From assembly GCA_002746795.1 (NCBI GenBank), contig PDQY01000036.1:1-44360 (forward strand): a stretch of DNA of 44,360 bases, in the 5' to 3' direction. Under the pieces are notes generated by a model that was given only the letters and a program-made list of their open reading frames with translations, was not told where the DNA came from and did not search any database. The DNA is from Chloroflexota bacterium. Lineage in GTDB: Bacteria > Chloroflexota > Anaerolineae > Promineifilales > Promineifilaceae. Of the stretch, positions 1-7,958 are shown piece by piece; position 1 is the stretch's first letter, and the number at the start of each line of letters is the position of its first letter. A program made the position numbers and the translations under genes.

Positions 1-2
1 CG

Positions 3-2180
3 CCAGAAGAAGACGAAACACGCAAAAATTTCCCCGACACCGCCTATTGGGAAGCAAAAATTGTCACAGATAGCAACGGTCAAGCTACAGTTGAAGTACC
101 GCTGCCAGACACCACAACCACCTGGCGCATGCATGGCAAAGCCGTCACCACCAATAGTTTAGTGGGACAAACAGATGCAGACATCATCACCAGTTTACCC
201 TTGATTGTGCGCCCCGTTACCCCCCGTTTCTTTACTGTTGGCGACCAAATCGAACTGGGCGCAGTACTCAACAACAACACAGAGCAGGATATGGAGGCAG
301 TTGTCAATTTAACCGCCACCGGCTTTGAAGAGGAAGAGATACCTGACCAGACCGTTACAGTGCCGGCAAACGGCAATGCTCTAGTTCATTGGCCCGTCAC
401 AGTCGCGGATGTCAGTTTCGCTGACCTCACCTTTAGCGCCGAAGCAGGTGAATTCCGTGATGCCACCAAACCAAGCTTTGGCATTGGGCCAGAACAACTG
501 ATACCGGTATACCGCTACGACGCCCCAGATTATACCAGCACCGCCGGCATACTAGAAGATGCCGGGATTCGTGTAGAAGCCGCGCTGCTGCCAGACAACA
601 TCGACACCCAGCGCGGTTCCGTGGATGTGCAGCTCAGTGCTTCCCTGGCTGCCGCCCTCATCAATGCCCTGGAAGCCCACAACTTAGACAGCGATAACCA
701 ATGTGCTGGCTACATTGCCGACCAGCTGCTGCCCGATGTTGCCACCGCACGTATCATCACCAAGCTGGCTCTGGATAAGCCAGACCTGTTGAACCTGCTA
801 GACAGCACAATTCCCGCCAACATCACCAAATTAGAATCAAGTCAACAGGAAGATGGCGGCTGGAGTTGGTGCGGCAAATCATCGAGCAACCCTTGGCTTT
901 CAGCATATATCTTGCTTACCTTGATCAAAGCGGAAGAGGCCGGGCATAGCATCAGTGACCTTACCTTACGGCAAGCTGCCAGTTATCTGCAAAGACAGTT
1001 GCATAACTCTGCCGATCTTAGCAATGCGGCGGCAGCCAACCAGCAGGCCTTTTTCCTCTACATTTTGGCTGAGTTAGGGCATGATGTAGTCGCAGATACA
1101 GATGCCTTGTTCGCAGCGCAGCGCGGCTTGCTCGACCCCTATGCCAAGGCATTTTTGCTGCTCGCCTACAACACAAATAATCATAAAAGCAGCAATCAAG
1201 CTACCCTGCTGGCCGATCTAAACGAGGCTGTCATTCTCAGTGCCACTAGCGCCCATTGGGAAGATGCTGCCCAAGATTTTGCCAATTTGAGCAGCGATAT
1301 TCGGGGCACCGCCATCATCATTGATGCCCTGGCTCGCACAGAACCAGATGCCGCCCTTGCCCCGCAAGCAGTCAATTGGCTCATGGCTGCTCGTCGCGTT
1401 GCCCATTGGCCTTCTCGCCATGAAACGGCCTGGAGCATTTTTGCCCTGACGGACTGGCTGGTAGCCACCCAGGAACTGGAAGCTGCTTATGATTGGCAGC
1501 TCAGTGTCAATACTGAGCCCATACACCTTGGCTCTTTTTCCCAGGCTAATATCATCGACAATGTGTGGGAATCGATTCCGATGAATGAATTGATTGTAGG
1601 TGATGTGAATTTCTTTGAATATGAGCGCGGCAGTGGTAACGGCCGTTTATACTACAGCATGAACCTCAACGCTTACCTGCCTGCCGAATCTGTCGCCGCC
1701 ACCGACCACGGATTCACCGTGCAGCGAGCTTACTATGATGCCGCCTGTCAGCCCGAAACCGAGACCTGCTTACCTCTCAACAGCATCAAAGCCGGTGAAC
1801 AAGTGCGCGTCATGCTCACCGTCATCGTCCCTCACAATGCCATCTTCACCGTCGTCACAGATCCGATACCGGCTGGTGCCGAAGCCATTGATCCAGACTT
1901 AAAAACCACCCCCACTGCCCTTGCTGGCAGCAGCGAACGCATCGACACGCCCAATCCGTATTACCATTGGGGCTGGTGGCGCTTCGATCGTATAGAATAC
2001 CGTGATGAAGCAGTTCGCTTCTATGCAGATGACTTGCCAGCAGGCACTTACCAATACACCTACTACCTACAGGCAAATATCCCCGGTGAGTTCCAAGTGA
2101 TGCCAGCACAAGCACAAGAATCCTATTTCCCAGAAGTTTTCGGACGCTCAGATGGCATGAAATTCACCATCATGGAGTAA
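3..2180 (+). CDS. Alpha-2-macroglobulin-like protein, C-terminal part (5' end outside window)
   Basis: The reading frame is open from the window edge, so the start codon lies upstream and about 725 C-terminal residues are visible. The opening FPDTAYWEA and the later VRPVTPRFFTVGD are typical of the A2M-family bait-adjacent and A2M domains. They are followed by an all-helical thioester-type (TED) domain, about nt 600-1500, and a beta-rich C-terminal domain ending in FPEVFGRSDG. In thioester-forming members the motif is GCxEQ. Here the aligned stretch is QCAGY (Cys codon at 702-704), so the Cys is kept but the Glu-Gln pair is Gly-Tyr and a thioester is not expected. Bacterial homologues are secreted or lipid-anchored proteins thought to trap foreign proteases at the cell surface; the signal peptide is not in view. 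Family call is firm; trapping activity is inferred. Confidence 0.88.
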   Translation, partial: PEEDETRKNFPDTAYWEAKIVTDSNGQATVEVPLPDTTTTWRMHGKAVTTNSLVGQTDADIITSLPLIVRPVTPRFFTVGDQIELGAVLNNNTEQDMEAVVNLTATGFEEEEIPDQTVTVPANGNALVHWPVTVADVSFADLTFSAEAGEFRDATKPSFGIGPEQLIPVYRYDAPDYTSTAGILEDAGIRVEAALLPDNIDTQRGSVDVQLSASLAAALINALEAHNLDSDNQCAGYIADQLLPDVATARIITKLALDKPDLLNLLDSTIPANITKLESSQQEDGGWSWCGKSSSNPWLSAYILLTLIKAEEAGHSISDLTLRQAASYLQRQLHNSADLSNAAAANQQAFFLYILAELGHDVVADTDALFAAQRGLLDPYAKAFLLLAYNTNNHKSSNQATLLADLNEAVILSATSAHWEDAAQDFANLSSDIRGTAIIIDALARTEPDAALAPQAVNWLMAARRVAHWPSRHETAWSIFALTDWLVATQELEAAYDWQLSVNTEPIHLGSFSQANIIDNVWESIPMNELIVGDVNFFEYERGSGNGRLYYSMNLNAYLPAESVAATDHGFTVQRAYYDAACQPETETCLPLNSIKAGEQVRVMLTVIVPHNAIFTVVTDPIPAGAEAIDPDLKTTPTALAGSSERIDTPNPYYHWGWWRFDRIEYRDEAVRFYADDLPAGTYQYTYYLQANIPGEFQVMPAQAQESYFPEVFGRSDGMKFTIME

Positions 2181-2186
2181 CGAATA

Positions 2187-2225
2187 AAATGCCAGGTAAA
2201 CAGTATCATCATTTACCTGGCATTT
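2187..2225. terminator. Perfect 14-bp stem hairpin after the A2M-like gene
   Basis: Arms at 2187-2200 and 2212-2225 are exact reverse complements with an 11-base loop. The arms begin with A-rich and end with T-rich bases, so the structure could stop transcription in both directions. It starts 6 bases after the A2M stop codon and ends 26 bases before the fbp start. This suggests fbp is transcribed separately. Confidence 0.8.
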
Positions 2226-2251
2226 AATATCCAATTACCCACAATCCTATT

Positions 2252-4213
2252 ATGACTATCTCAACCCAAAAACAAGCTTATTTAGAGCTATTAGCCCAAC
2301 AATACCCGACCATTCAAGCCGCTTCCACAGAAATCATCAACCTGACAGCTCGCTTGCAACTTCCCAAAGGTACCGAACATTTCGTTTCTGATATTCATGG
2401 AGAGTATGAAGCCTTTCACCATGTCCTCAAAAATGGCTCAGGATCCATCATGCGCCGCATCAATGAATTGTTTGTGTATGAGATGACAGAGCAAGAGAAA
2501 AGTGACCTGGTTACTCTGATTTGTTACCCTGAGCAAAAACTGGCTCAGCTGCTTGAAACAACAGAGGATACAGCTGCCTGGTTCCGCATCACCTTGTTCC
2601 GGCTCATCAAACTATGCCGCTCTCTAGCCTCAAAATATACTCGCGCTGATGTTCGCGCGGCTCTTCCCTCTGACTTTGCCTTGATCATTGAAGAACTGCT
2701 GCATGAACAAGAAGGCCTCAACAACAAACATGAATATTATCTGACCATCATCGACACCATTATTGCCTTAGATCAAGCAGACGAATTCATCGAAGCACTT
2801 GCTGACCTCATCCAACGGCTTGCAATTGCCCGCTTGCATGTTATTGGAGACGTTTATGATCGGGGACCTGGGGCACACACCATCATGGACACGCTCATGA
2901 ATTACCACAATATCGACATTCAGTGGGGCAACCATGATATTGTGTGGATGGGCGCCGCCGCAGGTAGTGCCGCATGTATGGCCAATGTGATTCGCACCGC
3001 TTTACGCTATGCGAATATGGAAACGCTGCAAGATGGCTACGCGATTAGTCTGCTGCCCTTAGCCACATTTGCCATGAATGTTTATAAAGATGACCCCTGC
3101 ACCATTTTCTATCCCAAGTTGTCAGGAGATGAAGAATATACAGAAAATGAACAGCAGCTCATGGCAAAGATGCAAAAAGCGATGGCCATTATTCAATTCA
3201 AACTGGAAGCGCAAATCATTCAACGACGACGCCATTTCCAGATGGAAGATCGGCTGCTACTCGATAAAATCGACCATAAAAACGGCACGATTCTCATCAA
3301 TGGCGTTACTTACCCCCTGCGAGATACTTTATTCCCTACAGTTGATCCCCAAAATCCTTACCAACTAACGCCTGAAGAAGAAATCACGGTGCAGAAGCTC
3401 CAACAGACATTTGCCATTAGCGAGAAACTGCAACAGCACGTTCGCTTCTTGTTTTCTAAGGGAAGTATGTATCTCGTTTACAACGGGAAACTGCTTTATC
3501 ATGGCTGCATCGCCCTGGAGGACGACGGTTCGTTTATGTCAATAAGAACGGATGGGCGTGAGTTCGAGGGAAAAGCGTTTATGGACCGCCTGGACAGGTT
3601 GGCACGACAAGGTTATTTCAGTACGGACTCAAGAGAAAAATTGTATGGCCAAGATGTTCTTTGGTATTTGTGGACGGGTGCCAAGTCACCCATTTTTGGC
3701 AAAAACAAAATGGCGACGTTTGAACGGTATTTTCTTGAGGACAAAGCCACCCACAAGGAAGAAAAGAACCCCTATTATGCCCTAAGAGACAAAGAGGAAA
3801 CGGCCGTTTCCATCCTGAGAGAGTTCGGCTTAGACCCAGACACAGCCCATATCATCAATGGTCACGTGCCGGTACAAGTGAAAAAAGGAGAAAGCCCCAT
3901 CAAAGCAAACGGCAAACTACTCGTGATAGATGGCGGCTTCGCCAAAGCATACCAGGGCATTACAGGCATCGCTGGCTACACCTTAATCTTCAATTCATAT
4001 GGATTACTGCTAGCCTCCCACGCCCCCTTTGAATCCTTACAATGTGCCATCGAAGAAAATGCTGATATGCAAACCAACACCATCATCCTGGAACGTAATC
4101 AGATGCGCATTCGTGTCAAAGATACTGACGAAGGACACCAAATACAACAGAAGATCAACAATCTGCAAGAGCTACTCAATGCCTACCGCACCGGCCACAT
4201 CAAGGAGCAGTAA
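2252..4213 (+). CDS. fbp: Fructose-1,6-bisphosphatase class III
   Basis: Cytosolic enzyme that removes the 1-phosphate of fructose 1,6-bisphosphate in gluconeogenesis. The 653-residue length is close to the roughly 670 residues of the Bacillus Fbp family. The metallophosphoesterase signature blocks are present: VSDIHGEYEA (residues 45-54), IGDVYDRGPG (198-207), WGNHDIVW (225-232), and near the C-terminus NGHVPV with a following DGGFAKAY. Together these supply the metal-binding Asp, His and Asn residues. The long insertion between the metal-binding blocks is usual for class III. The ATG start is preceded by no clear Shine-Dalgarno sequence, but it sits just past the upstream terminator. It is monocistronic, with the next genes on the opposite strand. 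One copy of the AACGGCCGTT palindrome lies at 3799. Identification is secure. Confidence 0.96.
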   Translation: MTISTQKQAYLELLAQQYPTIQAASTEIINLTARLQLPKGTEHFVSDIHGEYEAFHHVLKNGSGSIMRRINELFVYEMTEQEKSDLVTLICYPEQKLAQLLETTEDTAAWFRITLFRLIKLCRSLASKYTRADVRAALPSDFALIIEELLHEQEGLNNKHEYYLTIIDTIIALDQADEFIEALADLIQRLAIARLHVIGDVYDRGPGAHTIMDTLMNYHNIDIQWGNHDIVWMGAAAGSAACMANVIRTALRYANMETLQDGYAISLLPLATFAMNVYKDDPCTIFYPKLSGDEEYTENEQQLMAKMQKAMAIIQFKLEAQIIQRRRHFQMEDRLLLDKIDHKNGTILINGVTYPLRDTLFPTVDPQNPYQLTPEEEITVQKLQQTFAISEKLQQHVRFLFSKGSMYLVYNGKLLYHGCIALEDDGSFMSIRTDGREFEGKAFMDRLDRLARQGYFSTDSREKLYGQDVLWYLWTGAKSPIFGKNKMATFERYFLEDKATHKEEKNPYYALRDKEETAVSILREFGLDPDTAHIINGHVPVQVKKGESPIKANGKLLVIDGGFAKAYQGITGIAGYTLIFNSYGLLLASHAPFESLQCAIEENADMQTNTIILERNQMRIRVKDTDEGHQIQQKINNLQELLNAYRTGHIKEQ

Positions 4214-4242
4214 CAAGATTGTAGAATTCGTTAATGGGATGA

Positions 4243-4258
4243 TATGGCTTCAGCCATA
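4243..4258. terminator. Small hairpin between convergent genes
   Basis: A 6-bp stem (TATGGC / GCCATA) with a TTCA tetraloop lies between the converging fbp and response-regulator genes. It has no T-run directly after it. It may end one or both transcripts, but the stem is short and the call is weak. Confidence 0.3.
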
Positions 4259-4316
4259 CCCACTTCAATTTCATAAACAACAAGACAGTTGTTACTTGCT
4301 GGTTTTGCGGAATCAA

Positions 4317-4697
4317 CTATGGACGCATATCTTCAATCAGCGCATTTAAGACCTTAAAACCGACGGGTTTCACCAAAACCATATCGGCTTTACCCTCCAT
4401 CTCTTTAGCTTTACGCACATCAGCAGTCGCCATAATAATCTTGGTTTCTGCTAATCGTTCGTTTTTCTTCATTTCATGAAACACTTCTTCCCCGGAAACA
4501 TACGGCAAATGAATATCCAAAAGCACGATATGTGGTGTCAACTTTTCCAACAATTCTAAAGCTTGTTTACCGTCTCTGGCAGTTTCTGTTTTGTAACCTG
4601 CTTCCTCAAAAGCAACAGCAAATAATTCAACTAATAAATCTTCATCTTCAACAATTAATGCTAAAGGCATTTCATTGTTTTTACTTTGTATATCCAC
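4317..4697 (-). CDS. Single-domain (CheY-like) response regulator
   Basis: A stand-alone receiver domain with no DNA-binding or enzymatic output. Counting from the internal ATG at 4670, the acidic pair is E8/D9, the phospho-acceptor is D52 (IVLLDIHLP), the switch Thr is T82 (ATAD) and the conserved Lys is K101 (VKP), so all key residues are present. It lies 132 bp downstream of the histidine kinase on the same strand and is the obvious partner of that kinase. The start is uncertain. I prefer GTG at 4697 because an AAAGGG lies just upstream of it. TTG at 4712 and ATG at 4670 are also in frame, and the last sits right at the start of the receiver fold. With no output domain it probably acts by protein contact or in a phosphorelay. 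Confidence 0.93.
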   Translation of the reverse strand: MDIQSKNNEMPLALIVEDEDLLVELFAVAFEEAGYKTETARDGKQALELLEKLTPHIVLLDIHLPYVSGEEVFHEMKKNERLAETKIIMATADVRKAKEMEGKADMVLVKPVGFKVLNALIEDMRP

Positions 4698-4829
4698 AAC
4701 TTTCCCTTTCAAGACAAAGAACTATTTTATGCACAATCATACCTCTATGTCCTTGTCGTTTTTGCATCAATGCCGTTATTCCCTGCCCCATGTAAATGAC
4801 ATGAACACGGCAAGTCTAACGACAAAATC

Positions 4830-6614
4830 CTATTCCTCTTTCGGCTCATTGGGTAAAAGCACGGTAAACGTGCTACCTTGCCCGAGCTGACTTTCCAATT
4901 TAACCATCCCTCCCATCAATTCTGCCATTTGCTTAACAATCGTTAATCCAAGCCCTGTGCCCCCATGAATACGGGTCATGGAACCATCGATTTGACGGAA
5001 TGGCTCAAAAATCAAGTCTCGGGCTTCTTGCGCAATGCCAGGCCCCTGATCTGAAACTTGTAATGCCCAATAGGTATCATTATATTCAAGTGCCCCTACT
5101 TTGATTGTACCTTGTTCAGAAAACTTTATGGCATTTTCTACCAGATTGGTCAAAATTTGAGTAATACCATCCTGATCCCCATAGGCAGTTTTTAAATCTT
5201 TCCCAGTATTCATCTGCACAATTTGGAGATCTTTTTCATTGGCAGCCCCTTCACATTTGCCAATAACTTCACTAACAACCTCTTGTATGGGAAAAAGATA
5301 ACAGTCCAAGTCAGTTTGGCCTGCTTCAATGCTAGATAAAGTCAATAAGTCACTAACTTGATTCGTGAGAAAGCGGGTACTCTCTAATATTTTCTCCAAA
5401 GATTCATGCTGTTTTTCATTAACTGGTCCCACAATCCCCATTTGAATAAGTTCCGTGAATCCTAAAATCACATTCAAAGGAGTTTGCAGTTCATGGCTAA
5501 CCCGGGCGAGTAATTCTGTTTTGACACGACCGGCTGCCAATGCTTGATCCCGGGCAGTCGCTAATGCCGCTTCAGTTTGCTTATAAACAGTAATATCATG
5601 AAAGACAATTAAACGGCCGTTCACCCGCTTCCTAGCATTCACAAGAGGGGTGATGTGCAAAGCAAAACATTTCTTCCCCACATCACTCTCTACACAAATC
5701 TCCGCATTCGCTTCCCAAACACCCCCAAAAGATACCACAATCTCTGACCATTTGCTCCACAATTCATCAATGGAGACACCAATCACATCAGCCAACTCGG
5801 TATCAAATATTGATAAAGAAGCAGGGTTCATATCAATGACACGATTTTTATTATCCAGCACAATCACGCCATCACGCATCATATCAACCGCCTCACGACG
5901 CGCTAGCGGCACCAAATCAAACAAACTAAATTGACCAATCGACCAAATTACCACAATGCCAGATACAGCAAAAGCAATAGGCGAAAAGTCTAAATTAGGG
6001 AGAGATCCTATATCTAGCAAATGCAGACTGTTAGCCAACCAGGGAATCGTGACCCCCACAACTAATGCCAAACTTTGCCATCGGTATATTCGGGGAAAAC
6101 GAACAGCCGCTTGAATCAAAACCACTGTGCCCCAAAACAGCAAAAAATAAGAATAACCAGAATAAATCCAAAACCCCAGGCCATAGTCCGGCTTAAAAAC
6201 GAGCAAAGCGCCAAAATTAACCAATTGAATGTCAGTCCAAATCAATCGATGATAATCATTGGTGAAAACCAAAACTAACGTCACCGTGGGCACAATCAAC
6301 AAAGGCAAAAGATAGTTTCTACTCAGCCACTTATTCCGCTGGGTATAGGCCATTGCAAACAAAAACCAGGATACAGGAATGAAAACAATAGCAACATACT
6401 GAACCTTAACCCAAATCAATTTTCCTTCGCGTATGGGAACAAACAACTCCAGAGCGTAGAAAAAGGCCCAACAGCCAGCAGCCAAAACGGCAAAAGTAAA
6501 AGGATATGCCCAAACACCTGCATGGCGAGACCTCCAAGAAAAGGTAGCTAAACTTAAGGCCAATATGGCAGATAAGATAAGAATGAAGAACATGACCGTA
6601 AGCCAATAGGGCAT
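4830..6614 (-). CDS. 7TM-PAS sensor histidine kinase
   Basis: 594 residues. The N-terminal ~230 residues form about seven membrane helices of the 7TM histidine-kinase type. A PAS domain follows (about 240-345), then HisKA with the phospho-accepting His in RVSHELQTP (H374), and a HATPase_c domain with N-box NAIKF (N494), G1 DQGPGI (522-527) and G2 GGTGLGL (551-557). All catalytic motifs look intact. It autophosphorylates on His at the inner membrane face and should pass phosphate to the receiver encoded downstream. The ATG start is followed at once by a hydrophobic helix; no strong ribosome site is visible. Upstream is the hairpin-rich intergenic region 6615-6986, which should contain its promoter. 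The signal sensed cannot be told from sequence. Confidence 0.95.
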   Translation of the reverse strand: MPYWLTVMFFILILSAILALSLATFSWRSRHAGVWAYPFTFAVLAAGCWAFFYALELFVPIREGKLIWVKVQYVAIVFIPVSWFLFAMAYTQRNKWLSRNYLLPLLIVPTVTLVLVFTNDYHRLIWTDIQLVNFGALLVFKPDYGLGFWIYSGYSYFLLFWGTVVLIQAAVRFPRIYRWQSLALVVGVTIPWLANSLHLLDIGSLPNLDFSPIAFAVSGIVVIWSIGQFSLFDLVPLARREAVDMMRDGVIVLDNKNRVIDMNPASLSIFDTELADVIGVSIDELWSKWSEIVVSFGGVWEANAEICVESDVGKKCFALHITPLVNARKRVNGRLIVFHDITVYKQTEAALATARDQALAAGRVKTELLARVSHELQTPLNVILGFTELIQMGIVGPVNEKQHESLEKILESTRFLTNQVSDLLTLSSIEAGQTDLDCYLFPIQEVVSEVIGKCEGAANEKDLQIVQMNTGKDLKTAYGDQDGITQILTNLVENAIKFSEQGTIKVGALEYNDTYWALQVSDQGPGIAQEARDLIFEPFRQIDGSMTRIHGGTGLGLTIVKQMAELMGGMVKLESQLGQGSTFTVLLPNEPKEE

Positions 6615-6698
6615 TTCACAAGGCTCTAGCGTACATTTTTACAGGATACATCGGTACAACACACGTATCCCATAAAAATAAGATTCTCTGGAACTATA

Positions 6699-6737
6699 TG
6701 CGCATCCATAAATAAGTGACAGAATTGATGGATGCGC
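6699..6737 (+). repeat. Hairpin element sharing 27 bp with position 36047
   Basis: The first 27 bases (6699-6725) recur exactly at 36047-36073. In this copy they are followed by the reverse complement of the first 10 bases, giving a 10-bp stem (6700-6709 with 6728-6737). The copy at 36047 lacks the second arm and runs instead into the roughly 90-bp hairpin repeat family. Confidence 0.8.
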
Positions 6738-6744
6738 TACCAAT

Positions 6745-6786
6745 GACCGTTACCCCTGAAAAACGGGGACTAATTTTTAAACGGTC
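6745..6786. repeat. Inverted repeat with nested stem
   Basis: Outer arms GACCGTT (6745-6751) and AACGGTC (6780-6786) are perfect complements. An inner CCCC/GGGG pair (6753-6756 and 6765-6768) can extend the stem. Role unknown. Confidence 0.5.
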
Positions 6787-6799
6787 ACTGAGGGAAAAC

Positions 6800-6849
6800 G
6801 AAAACGGGAGAATCTATGCTTTTCTGTTTTAAATTACTTTCCCGTTTTC
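6800..6849. repeat. 10-bp inverted repeat
   Basis: GAAAACGGGA at 6800-6809 and its exact reverse complement at 6840-6849, with a 30-base AT-rich loop. It is the third of four successive hairpins upstream of the kinase gene. Role unknown. Confidence 0.5.
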
Positions 6850-6893
6850 ACCTGACCCAACTTCAGCTACCTCATATTTTGTAATACAGATTA

Positions 6894-6985
6894 TTAAGGA
6901 ACGGCAACCAAACCTTTGCCCCCATATAAAGGGTGCCATTCCTTAAAGCAGATAGTACCATTCCACAACTTACTTAACCGTCAGA
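6894..6985 (-). repeat. Copy B of a ~90-bp hairpin-bearing intergenic repeat
   Basis: The inverted repeat TTAAGGAACGGCA (6894-6906) / TGCCATTCCTTAA (6934-6946) is followed by a conserved block around GTACCATTCCACAACTTA (about 6954-6972) and a CGTCAG. The same order is seen in the copy at 7359. The block ends right at the stop codon of the small membrane protein gene, so its hairpin may also serve as that gene's terminator. Confidence 0.75.
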
Positions 6986-6986
6986 C

Positions 6987-7316
6987 CTAAACAATACCAA
7001 CCAATACCATCACACCAAATCCAATAGCAAGAATATCTAACACAATCAAGAATGCCAAAACAAGCCGTTGACCAGAGCTAAAACTGCCCCAAGAGAATGC
7101 GGAGCCACCACTTGACTCGCCATCGCCATCAGATTCCATATCATCATACATAGAACCAGAGCGGGCACTTTTACGTCTCAATTGTTCAAATTGGTCATCA
7201 TCACCGGCGCCTTCAATATCAGCGTCAGCAGGTATAGAATCGTCATCATCTTCCATCAACCAATCTGGGGTATCATCAAATGAATCGTCGCCAAAACTGC
7301 TGAAATCATCCGTCAT
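6987..7316 (-). CDS. Small acidic protein with a C-terminal membrane helix, unknown function
   Basis: 109 residues from the chosen ATG. A GGAGG ribosome binding site lies about 6 bases upstream (forward-strand CCTCC near 7323), which decides this start over a longer reading from 7388. Residues 1-50 are very rich in Asp and Glu (for example DDSFDDTPDW and EDDDDS). A Ser/Gly/Asp-rich stretch follows, then one strongly hydrophobic helix (about 84-108) at the extreme C-terminus. This predicts a tail-anchored protein with an acidic cytoplasmic or disordered domain. No family is recognised. It is flanked by two copies of the same hairpin repeat, one just upstream of its start and one at its stop. 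Confidence 0.8.
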   Translation of the reverse strand: MTDDFSSFGDDSFDDTPDWLMEDDDDSIPADADIEGAGDDDQFEQLRRKSARSGSMYDDMESDGDGESSGGSAFSWGSFSSGQRLVLAFLIVLDILAIGFGVMVLVGIV

Positions 7317-7358
7317 TACAAACCTCCATTCATAGGCACTCAAGGCTTTTGAAAATAG

Positions 7359-7452
7359 TAAGGAACGGCAATGAATTAACTTGGACAAATATGATTTGTA
7401 CCGTTCCTTAAGGCTGATGATGCCATTCTACAACTTATTTAATCGTCAGCCC
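7359..7452 (-). repeat. Copy C of the ~90-bp hairpin repeat, upstream of the small membrane protein gene
   Basis: Arms TAAGGAACGGCA (7359-7370) and TACCGTTCCTTA (7399-7410) pair. They are followed by GCTGATGATGCCATTCTACA (starting near 7413) and a CGTCAG. Read on the minus strand it lies about 43 bp upstream of the ATG at 7316, the same relation that copy E has to the gene at 36155. That suggests a promoter or leader role. Confidence 0.75.
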
Positions 7453-7583
7453 TAATTCTGCAATCTTCTTGCTGACTGCCTACACAGTCATTCTATCTTT
7501 ATGTAATTATAGTCGATAATCTTGAGAACGACGATTTGAGCAGAAGATTAAAATGGTTAAGGTCAACTTCCTATAAAAAATGA

Positions 7584-7620
7584 GCAGGCAAAGAATGGGC
7601 AATTTCTTTACCTGCTTTTT
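7584..7620 (+). terminator. Rho-independent-type terminator hairpin without an obvious gene
   Basis: Arms GCAGGCAAAGAA (7584-7595) and TTCTTTACCTGC (7604-7615) pair with one G-T wobble around an 8-base loop and are followed by five T. An A-run precedes it, so it could act both ways. No plus-strand gene ends just before it, so it may end an unannotated short RNA or antisense transcript. Confidence 0.65.
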
Positions 7621-7720
7621 CCAATACGGTGTATTGCAACCTATTTTATTGCCTTTTGTTTATAAACTAAATAGGCAAAATCGCCTATTTCGAGAGTCAT
7701 ACAAGAAACTGGACACCCTT

Positions 7721-7820
7721 GCGCTATTTTTTAGGCGCTAAAATGGATACCACAAAGTCACAAAGTTCGTCCGCGCACTTCAATGCGCCTTTTTTACACG
7801 CTAAAGTGCGTACTACAAAC
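7721..7820 (+). repeat. Degenerate direct repeat, two units about 64 bp apart
   Basis: Units at 7721-7757 and 7785-7820 share the order GCGC, T-run, CGCTAAA or GCTAAA, TG, TAC, ACAAA. The second unit also lies within a 7-bp inverted repeat (CGCACTT 7774-7780 / AAGTGCG 7804-7810). Function unknown; it looks like an intergenic repeat remnant. Confidence 0.5.
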
Positions 7821-7958
7821 TAACCTTACAACCGTCATGGATACCGGCAACCAATGACCTTAGGCGTAAGGAGTTTTCACATATCGTTGCTGTTCCTTTC
7901 TCAATCTACCAAGCTGGCGTTATAATCCTCTGCTCAAATCAATGATAAAGGATTCTGC

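Larger units (their letters stand above)
6615..6986. other. Hairpin-rich intergenic region upstream of the histidine kinase
   Basis: 372 bp without a convincing gene. It contains four inverted repeats in a row, with arms 6700-6709/6728-6737, 6745-6751/6780-6786, 6800-6809/6840-6849 and 6894-6906/6934-6946. The first and last belong to repeat families that recur elsewhere in the window. It should include the promoter of the minus-strand kinase gene and the end of the transcript of the small membrane protein gene. Confidence 0.7.
7453..7958. other. Intergenic region upstream of the M16 peptidase gene
   Basis: About 500 bp with no supported gene. It holds a terminator-like hairpin (7584-7620), an 8-bp inverted repeat AAATAGGC/GCCTATTT (7669-7676/7683-7690) and a degenerate direct repeat (7721-7820). 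The promoter of the peptidase gene should lie near its 3' end, but no confident -10/-35 pair was found. Confidence 0.6.

Noticed and set aside
1196..1526. Overlapping minus-strand open frames inside the A2M-like gene
   Set aside because: They are antisense to strongly A2M-like coding sequence and show no family motif or ribosome site.
7317..7388. Longer N-terminus for the small acidic membrane protein
   Set aside because: The extension would run through repeat copy C's hairpin and over the GGAGG ribosome site that fits the ATG at 7316.
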